Below are positions 6,454-11,694 of a stretch of DNA of 11,694 nucleotides, piece after piece; position 1 is the first letter of the stretch; every line of letters begins with the position of its first letter. A program made the position numbers and the translations under genes. Source of the stretch: Chromatiales bacterium (GTDB taxonomy: Bacteria; Pseudomonadota; Gammaproteobacteria; JACCYU01); assembly GCA_031177845.1 (NCBI GenBank), contig JAPSGG010000015.1, forward strand, positions 1 to 11,694, given 5' to 3'. The notes below the pieces were generated by a model. The model saw only the letters and a list, made by a program, of their open reading frames with translations, did no database searches and was not told the DNA's origin.

Positions 6454-8574
6454 TTACTCATCGAGAATCCCACTCCCGATCAACGCATCGGACCACAGAT
6501 TGGCCATTGCCTGGTATCCGCTTCCATTAGGATGGAGATTATCGGCCATCAGGTTCGGGTGCTGCTTGAAATAGGTATAGAAGTCAGGCGGGTTGACCGG
6601 TATGTTGTTCGCGGCTACGAGCTCGTCGATGACAGCGTTATAGTCTCGGACAAGCCGATCGCGGGTTGCAGAGGCATTTAAGATAAAAGGGACTTTGGCC
6701 AGCACCGGGATCTTATCGGACTGCTTGAGACTACTGATGATCCTCTGCATGCTATCCTTGAAGCTACCACTGTAGCCGCCATCCCCGGGCAGAAGGCCCT
6801 TGCCGCTCGGGACGGGGCGTCCGGAGTCGTTGGTTCCAAACATGATCAGCCAGACCTGGGATTGATTATGCTGCTCTTTGGTGGAGTTGATCCTGCTGGC
6901 TCCACTTACAATTCCATTGCCTGCGGTTGTTCCGCCTATGCCCTCATTAAAAACCGTGATGGGCCGGCCCAGGTGGGCGGTGAGGAGATCATTGAGAATC
7001 GGCGTGAAGCCCCTGCTTATATTTCTTTGATCTTGGGATGCGTCATCTGCGGCCACATCGTCGCCAACCCCGTTGGTGATGCTGTCGCCCATGGCAACCA
7101 AGTACTTTCCCCTCAATCCCACGGTGGCATTGGTATCTTGAGCTAATGGGCTCGCGAGCGGAAGCCCGGAGTCGTCGACGATGACCGCGTCGATAGTGTG
7201 GTCCCCGACTAGGAGATTGGAGAAACTGCCGGAATAGGGCGGCGTGGAGTCGATGAAGGACCGTCCGTTGTCCACGATGAACTGCACACCACCTTTGGAA
7301 GGCACACCCGAAGCTACCGCCGCGATGTCCAGAGTGCCGGTTGTCTCCACGAAGTATGCTGACGGCTGCGAGATGACCAGCTTCGGTATCGAATCCAGGC
7401 TCGCGATGATGATATCGTCGAAGGCAACATCGCCCTGCGTGTACAGGGCAATCGTGCCTGTGCTCAGATTAGTATCCACAGTGCCGAACAATGGCTCCCC
7501 GTCCAGATACACTAGGATTCTCGGCCCTTGCACCTCAATCGTAACAGTATGGGTCTTGCCGAAGTCAGGACCGATGCCATTGAAGGAAAGCGTTTTGAAG
7601 TCGCCGTTGACCTTCCTTTCAAGGCGGCTGAAGCCATGAGTTTCGCTCATCGAGAATCGATAATAGTTGCCCTTGTCTTTGTATCGGAACATGACGCCGA
7701 CGCTACCAGTCCCAAGCGGCGAGATCTTGGCGTTAAGCTCGTAATCCGTAAAGTCGAAGCCGTTTGCATAGTAAGCGTAGGTGCCGACATGGAAGCTCTG
7801 TACGAATCCGCTGGCGCCATTGTTTTGTTGATAGCGGCCATTTGTGACCTTCCAATCGGGATTGCGGCTGCTATCCTTTACGACGACCCAGCCATTCGCA
7901 TTACCATCGCTGAAATCATCAGAAAAGAGCGTGATGCCGCTTGCTTGCACGGTGATCATCACCGTTTCGCTCATACTAAGATTTGTATCCGCAGCATCGG
8001 TGGCCTTGAAGGTCAGGGAGTAGGGACTGCCTGCGGCAGCGCCAGCGGGCGGCGTCCAGTTGAATACGCCGGTCGACGGATCGAAGCGGGCGCCTGACGG
8101 CAGTCCGGAGGCACTTAGCACAGGTGGTGCATCGGGATCATTGGCCGTGACAACAAAGTTGAGGACTCGACCCTCGCGCGCGGACTTATTGCCAATGGGG
8201 TTCAACGTCGGCGGTGTGTTGCTGCCGGTGGTAATGGTGAAGGCCGCGCTGGCAACTACGCTGTTGTTGAAGCCGCTGCGGATGCCGATCGCCTTCACTG
8301 TGGCGCTTTGGGTGAGCACGAAAGATCCGGCGTAAAGGGTAGACGATTCGGTCGGGTTGCTGCCATCGAGCGTGTAATAAATCACCGCCTCAGGTGTTGC
8401 GGTCGCCAGCTGAATGGTCACCGAATCCGCGAATATGCCTCCCGAGGGCGTAATGCTAGGCATAGCCACCGTCATGCTCCCGCCGCCTCCGCCGCAGCTT
8501 GCAGTGATGACACATAGGCAAGCAGCCAGCAGACTCCGAAGCAACACTCGCGGATGAATCATCCCTGATGCCAT
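6454..8574 (-). CDS. Multidomain secreted SGNH/GDSL hydrolase lipoprotein
   Basis: About 706 aa. A signal with hydrophobic core VLLRSLLAACLCVI ends in TASC, so Cys27 is probably lipidated, followed by a five-Gly linker. Domains by eye: a chitobiase/hexosaminidase C-terminal-type repeat (about 38-115; VIYYTLDGSNPT is diagnostic); a putative Ig domain (about 120-211; ASGLPSGARFDPSTGVFNWTP); a jelly-roll/LamG-like module (about 217-393; DDFSDGNANGW, YYRFSM, VYLDG, FDDI); an Ig-like stretch (about 400-488); and a C-terminal SGNH hydrolase. The last has block I GDS (Ser498), block II GIGG (about 545), block III GTND (Asn582) and block V DNLH (Asp678, His681), the complete catalytic set. It is likely an outer-membrane esterase or deacetylase aimed at a polysaccharide; the substrate is unknown. 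ATG 8574 is preferred because GGAG lies about ten bases before it; ATGs at 8613 or 8562 are possible. Transcription ends at the terminator at 6322-6348. Confidence 0.9.
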   Translation of the reverse strand: MASGMIHPRVLLRSLLAACLCVITASCGGGGGSMTVAMPSITPSGGIFADSVTIQLATATPEAVIYYTLDGSNPTESSTLYAGSFVLTQSATVKAIGIRSGFNNSVVASAAFTITTGSNTPPTLNPIGNKSAREGRVLNFVVTANDPDAPPVLSASGLPSGARFDPSTGVFNWTPPAGAAAGSPYSLTFKATDAADTNLSMSETVMITVQASGITLFSDDFSDGNANGWVVVKDSSRNPDWKVTNGRYQQNNGASGFVQSFHVGTYAYYANGFDFTDYELNAKISPLGTGSVGVMFRYKDKGNYYRFSMSETHGFSRLERKVNGDFKTLSFNGIGPDFGKTHTVTIEVQGPRILVYLDGEPLFGTVDTNLSTGTIALYTQGDVAFDDIIIASLDSIPKLVISQPSAYFVETTGTLDIAAVASGVPSKGGVQFIVDNGRSFIDSTPPYSGSFSNLLVGDHTIDAVIVDDSGLPLASPLAQDTNATVGLRGKYLVAMGDSITNGVGDDVAADDASQDQRNISRGFTPILNDLLTAHLGRPITVFNEGIGGTTAGNGIVSGASRINSTKEQHNQSQVWLIMFGTNDSGRPVPSGKGLLPGDGGYSGSFKDSMQRIISSLKQSDKIPVLAKVPFILNASATRDRLVRDYNAVIDELVAANNIPVNPPDFYTYFKQHPNLMADNLHPNGSGYQAMANLWSDALIGSGILDE

Positions 8575-8713
8575 AGGTTGTGCGCTCCATTCTGTGGTGC
8601 ATCCGCTATTCATGCGGACTTGTAGCGAGGCGAAGCGGACCCAAGCATAAGCGAGGATCCGGCTGCGACTCCAACAGCTAGGTAGATTATGTGATTGCGT
8701 TATCCGTGCGATA

Positions 8714-8753
8714 GGCTGGCTGCAAGGTTTGCGCGCGCAACCTCAAGCCAGCC
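8714..8753. repeat. Long imperfect palindrome
   Basis: GGCTGGCT (8714-8721) and AGCCAGCC (8746-8753) are perfect 8-bp arms. After a short mismatch, AGGTT (8725-8729) pairs with AACCT (8739-8743) around a GC-rich loop. The predicted hairpin has about 13 pairs in 40 bases. It lies between the start of the SGNH gene and an IS110 transposase remnant. No T-run follows on either strand, so a plain terminator is unlikely; an operator or a transposon-related structure is possible. Confidence 0.4.
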
Positions 8754-8810
8754 GGATGATTGTGTGCGCGGTTCGCCAAAGCCGGTACAGCTTGACCCGG
8801 CTATGGCGTT

Positions 8811-9002
8811 TTGTGCTCGATCTCTAGCTTCCGAGTCGGACACAGAAAAGCGGCTGTGGGCCTCGCCAACAAGCTCGCCCGCATCGCCTAGATCTGCTGG
8901 AAGTATGCGCGAGACTTTAACGGGGACTGCGCGTGCGGCATAACGAAACCGGCTTCGCTGGCGGCGCAGGAGGCCGGACCGAAATCGGAGAAAAGCCGAT
9001 AA
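8811..9002 (+). pseudogene. IS110-family transposase, C-terminal remnant with in-frame stop
   Basis: In the frame of position 8850 the plus strand reads GHRKAAVGLANKLARIA, then TAG at 8889, then ICWKYARDFNGDCACGITKP and ASLAAQEAGPKSEKSR before TAA at 9000. The block (K)AAVxLANKxARIxWAVxKY is the conserved end of IS110/IS116/IS902 transposases; the TAG stands where a TGG (Trp) would be expected, one base change. Upstream of about 8811 I find no transposase similarity in any frame, so the catalytic DEDD domain is gone. The bases after 9002 to about 9120 look like the 3' non-coding end of such an element, but I cannot define its terminus. The assignment is from memory of the family consensus. 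Confidence 0.65.
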
Positions 9003-9131
9003 CTCGGGAAGCCCTAAACCTCGTTGGCAGCGATTGGCACTGGCTGGGCCACGCGAAATCCCTACAGGCCCGGACTCAAAGCCCTCTAACAGGGCAGTTA
9101 TACAACTGCAATCAATCCTGAAATCCCTTGA
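9003..9131 (+). mobile_element. Probable 3' non-coding end of the IS110-family remnant
   Basis: This 129-base stretch follows directly on the transposase remnant and contains no supportable gene. IS110-family elements carry non-coding ends next to the transposase, which in some groups encode a guide RNA. The right boundary is unknown, and no flanking repeat could be recognised. Confidence 0.3.
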
Positions 9132-9392
9132 TCAGGACCAAAAGTTCTCCGCGTGATTGCGGGAGCAGTTCATGTACGCCTCGTTAGTGCCTGTAAGTAC
9201 GACAGTCTGAAACTCTACGATCCGCTTATAGTATTGCTCTAGCGCCTCGGTGAAATCTGAAAACCCGCGCTCGAATACCACGGCATGCTGGCTCTCATAG
9301 CGCGGGCCAATCTGCCGGACGAGATAGTTGATCCAATCGTGGGTCACGACCTCGAATAGCTCACCGAGCCACTTGTAACGCCTAATTACCAT
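9132..9392 (-). CDS. Hypothetical protein, 86 aa
   Basis: An intact minus-strand ORF with plausible protein composition, rich in aromatic and charged residues: KWLGELFEVVTHDWINYLV near the start, then FERGFSDFTEALEQYYKRIV in the middle, predicted mainly helical and soluble, with one Cys. GGTGA lies four bases before the ATG at 9392, a fair Shine-Dalgarno. The middle helix vaguely recalls phasin-like helices, but I do not recognise a family and make no functional claim. It sits in a decay zone between an insertion sequence remnant and a broken nuclease gene, so it may be a surviving orphan or a truncated gene. Confidence 0.45.
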   Translation of the reverse strand: MVIRRYKWLGELFEVVTHDWINYLVRQIGPRYESQHAVVFERGFSDFTEALEQYYKRIVEFQTVVLTGTNEAYMNCSRNHAENFWS

Positions 9393-9444
9393 CAGTCACC
9401 AAGAGCACGCACCTTAAGCGTCAGGTCTGATTCGCCAAAAGAAT

Positions 9445-9463
9445 GCCCCGCGCGAGTCGGGGC
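9445..9463. terminator. GC-rich hairpin, possible terminator
   Basis: GCCCCG (9445-9450) and CGGGGC (9458-9463) form a perfect 6-bp stem with a 7-base loop. On the plus strand a TTATTTTTT run appears only about 15 bases later. On the minus strand the stem is followed by ATTCTTTT, closer to a terminator tail. No adjacent gene clearly ends here; it may be what is left of a gene that has been lost. Confidence 0.4.
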
Positions 9464-9603
9464 AACTCAAACTGTACTTATTTTTTAGGATTGGACACCT
9501 TGTCTCACCTGTGCCCGTGCGCAACAGTAGGGATCAGCTCAGGTCGGTACCAGCCAAAACTGACGAAACAACGAAGATGAGCGATGAGCGGTAAGCGCCT
9601 TCC

Positions 9604-9625
9604 CGTTCCTGAGCTAGCAGGAACG
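9604..9625. repeat. Perfect 8-bp inverted repeat upstream of nuclease pseudogene
   Basis: CGTTCCTG (9604-9611) and CAGGAACG (9618-9625) are perfect inverted arms around AGCTAG, 29 bases before the pseudogene ATG. It could be an old operator or hairpin; no T-run follows. Apart from this and the hairpin at 9445-9463, I see nothing in 9393-9653. Confidence 0.4.
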
Positions 9626-9653
9626 AATTGACTTCTGTCAGCAGCCCGTAGTC

Positions 9654-10066
9654 ATGATCAGACACTGTTTCCTGGCCCTCTTTTTATGACTGTTGCTTGG
9701 GATTCTGGCTTCGGCAGATATGCTGTGTTGGGCCGCGCCATCAAGGTTACTGATGGCGGCACGCTCGCCGTCCTGGACGCCGCAATGATCCGCGCAATAT
9801 CAGTCTCTCCGGCATCGACGCGCCGAAAGGAGCGCAACCCTACGGGACGGTGTCTCGGCAGGTCTTCGAAAGAATGTACGGTAATCCCATCACTGTCGAA
9901 TACGACAAGCCGGGCCCCTACGGGCGAATGGTGGGCAAGGTCTTGGTCAACACCAATTCCGCCAGGTATGCCCTTGCCCACAAACCTGGCCCTAGCTCGT
10001 GGTCCTACCTACTATACTTGTGACAACAAGGGCTCTAAAAAGGGCCAAGTCTGTCCGTTCAGTTAG
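9654..10066 (+). pseudogene. Staphylococcal-nuclease-like (SNase) gene, broken by a stop and frameshifts
   Basis: Pieces of one secreted thermonuclease-like protein lie in successive frames. From ATG 9654: MIRHCFLALFL, then TGA at 9687, then LLLGILASAD, a signal peptide interrupted by one stop. From about 9726, in another frame: GRAIKVTDGGTLAVLDA. From 9784, in the third frame: NDPRNISLSGIDAPKGAQPY, then VSRQVFERMYGNPITVEYDK, then YGRMVGKVLVN, ending at TGA 10021. The second frame resumes with YYTCDNKGSKKGQVCPFS to a stop at 10066. Order and content match the SNase fold. Key residues are also changed: the DGDT motif is DGGT, the expected Arg before the LSGIDAP strand is Ser, and the Glu after DAP is Lys, so activity was lost even apart from the frameshifts. 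Sequencing error could explain one shift but not all of these. Confidence 0.75.
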
Positions 10067-10108
10067 TTAAGTTCCGGAAGACCGCAAAATATCTTCTGGT
10101 GCAGCAGC

Positions 10109-10119
10109 AGGGGCATTTT
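10109..10119 (+). promoter_or_regulatory. RBS deciding the start of the PqaA-type gene
   Basis: AGGGG (10109-10113) stands six bases before ATG 10120. It favours this start over an in-frame GTG at 10099, which has no Shine-Dalgarno of its own and would place a polar MQQQGHF stretch before the signal peptide. Confidence 0.55.
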
Positions 10120-11616
10120 ATGAAGAGAAGGCCAGTGCCATCCCGCTTTGCGATTAGTCAAAGGCCGCCCACGCTCTTCCTCATCCGGGGATTGCCCTTT
10201 CTCGTGGCGCTCTCGCTCTTTCTTGGCATCTCCTCGATATCCTTGGGGCAGCCACTCGGGCCGCTAACGAATCCGAGGACTGCGCTAGAGGAATACGTCA
10301 GGGCAACGGACGAGCACTACCGCTTTGAGGTCGCTGATGTGGAAAGTCAGCCCCTGCTCACGCGGTACACGATCCGGATGCACTCGCAAGCGTGGAACCC
10401 TGGTGGTATGGTCCTCAACCACCCAATATGGGAGCACGGCATAGCACTCCTCGTGCCGCGCTCCTTGACCACCGATACAGGTCTCCTTTTCGTCACCGGG
10501 AGCTCGAACGACGATCAGTTGATTGGCGATGACGAAGTCGAGGTCGCCACACGCGCGGCGCTGCTCACCGGCTCGGTGGTCGCGGTGTTGTTCCAGGTGC
10601 CCAACCAGCCGCTCCTGTTCGCTGATGAGCCATTCGATCACAGCGAAGACAAGCTCGTGGCGTACTCCTGGGATAAGGCGATGGACACCGCGGACTATAG
10701 CTGGCCGGTGTACCTGCCTATGGTCAAGAGCGCAGTAAGGACCATGGACACAGTGCAGGCGCTCCTCCCGCAGATTGGTCAGTTTGTGGTGATCGGCTTT
10801 TCTAAGCGTGGCGCGGTGACTTGGCTGACGGCCGCAGTCGATCCTCGGGTGAAGGCGATCGCGCCCGGCGTGTTCGATGTCCTCAACTTCTCGCCGCAGG
10901 CGAAGCATCACGTGAAGGTATACGGCTGCTTTGTCCCGGTTCTTAAGGACTATGACGATTACCGGATTTTCCAGCGCATCGATGCGCCTGAGGGTGCCGC
11001 GCTGCGGCTCGTGGTTGACCCGTATTCCTACGTTCGCCGACCGCGCTTCCGCGAACGCCTGAGCCTGCCGAAGTACCTCATCAACTCCTCAGGCGATCAG
11101 TTCTTCGTCCCGGATGCGGCCCGATTCTACTGGCGAAGCCTGCCTGGTGAGAAACATATCCGCTACGTCCCCAACAGCGGCCATTCTCTCAGTCATTCAG
11201 CGGCGGTCCTGGCAAACACCTTGGCCGGCCTTCTCGGGTGGTATCGCACGGTGCTGTTTGACATCCCGCGCCCACCGATTTCCTGGTCCTTAAGCGAGAG
11301 CGGGACTCTGGTGGTCAGGACCTCGTCTCCTGTCTCTTTAGCTAGGCTCTGGCAAGCGACCAACGCCATGGCGCGGGACTTCCGGCTTGAATCGATCGGC
11401 GAGGCCTGGACAAGCTCATTGCTAAGCAGCACAGCAGATGGCGTGTACGAGGTGCATGTGCCGCCACCGAGCTCAGGTTGGACAGCGTACTTTGTGGAGG
11501 TGAGTTATCCCGGCGCCGTGCGCCAGATCTACAGCACTCGGGTCTTCGTTACCCCGGATCGGCCTCGCCCCTTTGAGGAGGTAGAGGTCACGCAGGCCAC
11601 TCTCTGCTCGCAGTAG
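10120..11616 (+). CDS. PhoPQ-activated pathogenicity-related (PqaA-type) alpha/beta-hydrolase, exported
   Basis: A 498-aa protein of the PhoPQ-activated pathogenicity-related family. The N-terminus is basic and then strongly hydrophobic at about 18-42 (LPFLVALSLFLGISSISLG), a Sec signal peptide likely cut before Gln44. The mature start NPRTALEEYVRATDEHYRFE is typical of the family. The hydrolase core shows the elbow GFSKRG at 226-231 with nucleophile Ser228, SSGDQFFVPDA at 323-333 with the acid Asp326, and PNSGHSL at 351-357 with His355, so the catalytic triad looks complete. A beta-rich C-terminal domain follows from about 385. Length matches the family. The name comes from Salmonella pqaA, linked to PhoPQ and antimicrobial-peptide resistance; the substrate is unknown. 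It is a single gene preceded by the nuclease pseudogene and about 50 bp of possible promoter. The 78 bases after its stop contain nothing I can annotate. Confidence 0.9.
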   Translation: MKRRPVPSRFAISQRPPTLFLIRGLPFLVALSLFLGISSISLGQPLGPLTNPRTALEEYVRATDEHYRFEVADVESQPLLTRYTIRMHSQAWNPGGMVLNHPIWEHGIALLVPRSLTTDTGLLFVTGSSNDDQLIGDDEVEVATRAALLTGSVVAVLFQVPNQPLLFADEPFDHSEDKLVAYSWDKAMDTADYSWPVYLPMVKSAVRTMDTVQALLPQIGQFVVIGFSKRGAVTWLTAAVDPRVKAIAPGVFDVLNFSPQAKHHVKVYGCFVPVLKDYDDYRIFQRIDAPEGAALRLVVDPYSYVRRPRFRERLSLPKYLINSSGDQFFVPDAARFYWRSLPGEKHIRYVPNSGHSLSHSAAVLANTLAGLLGWYRTVLFDIPRPPISWSLSESGTLVVRTSSPVSLARLWQATNAMARDFRLESIGEAWTSSLLSSTADGVYEVHVPPPSSGWTAYFVEVSYPGAVRQIYSTRVFVTPDRPRPFEEVEVTQATLCSQ

Positions 11617-11694
11617 CCACAAGCTGCAAAACGGGCATCGCTACGGGTCCTTAGACGGACAAGGCCGATTTGGGTCTTGAGCATATTGCGCAAA

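Noticed and set aside
7528..8097. 189-aa plus-strand frame across the SGNH lipoprotein gene
   Set aside because: Antisense to well-defined domains, no Shine-Dalgarno, no recognisable motifs.
9686..10066. Single 126-aa protein from ATG 9686
   Set aside because: Only short pieces of this frame match the nuclease fold; the core is in another frame, so it is part of a pseudogene and not a real protein.
10285..10911. 208-aa open frame on the minus strand inside the PqaA-type gene
   Set aside because: It lies wholly antisense to a gene with complete family motifs, and its translation is His/Arg-rich and low in structure, as expected for an antisense shadow in GC-rich DNA.
1..11694. CRISPR arrays, tRNA or rRNA genes, toxin-antitoxin pairs, phage structural genes, reverse transcriptases
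   Set aside because: No regularly spaced repeats, cloverleaf-like sequence or characteristic motifs of these systems were seen on either strand.

Overview
The window looks like chromosomal, moderately GC-rich DNA from a proteobacterium, most likely gamma or beta. The YajD-type HNH protein is close to the enterobacterial one, several genes carry Gram-negative lipoprotein or Sec signal peptides, and a PQQ dehydrogenase is paired with a c-type cytochrome. This assignment rests on protein character only; no rRNA or tRNA is present to confirm it.

Left part (1-2293, minus strand). Three genes read leftwards: a PQQ-dependent sugar dehydrogenase-like lipoprotein, a small c-type cytochrome lipoprotein whose GTG start overlaps the dehydrogenase stop (GTGA), and, after a 95-bp gap, the N-terminal part of a ThiO-like FAD amino-acid oxidase cut by the window edge. 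The first two form a credible periplasmic oxidation module: PQQ enzyme to haem c to respiratory chain.

Second part (2294-4549, plus strand). A 297-bp divergent intergenic region separates the module from a cytochrome P450 and a flavin-reductase-like FMN protein 45 bp downstream. The P450 has all its haem and I-helix motifs but a short N-terminus. The good ribosome binding site sits in front of a mini-ORF instead of the P450 start.

Third part (4802-5949, minus strand). This holds a YajD-family HNH nuclease and a DUF892/YciF-type ferritin-like protein with a strong Shine-Dalgarno.

Fourth part (5950-8613, minus strand). A large multidomain secreted lipoprotein (chitobiase-type C-terminal repeat, Ig-like, jelly-roll/LamG-like, Ig-like, SGNH hydrolase) ends at a textbook rho-independent terminator. 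A possible very small ORF lies beyond it.

Fifth part (8614-10119) is a decay zone. It holds an IS110-family transposase C-terminal remnant with an in-frame stop, an orphan 86-aa ORF, several hairpins, and a staphylococcal-nuclease-like gene broken by a stop and at least two frameshifts that has also lost active-site residues.

Right part (10120-11616, plus strand). An intact PhoPQ-activated pathogenicity-related (PqaA-type) alpha/beta-hydrolase with a signal peptide.

No CRISPR array, tRNA, rRNA, complete insertion sequence or recognisable defence system was seen. The most interesting points are the P450/flavin-reductase pair with its odd translation start, the coupled PQQ-dehydrogenase/cytochrome pair, and the two molecular fossils in the decay zone.
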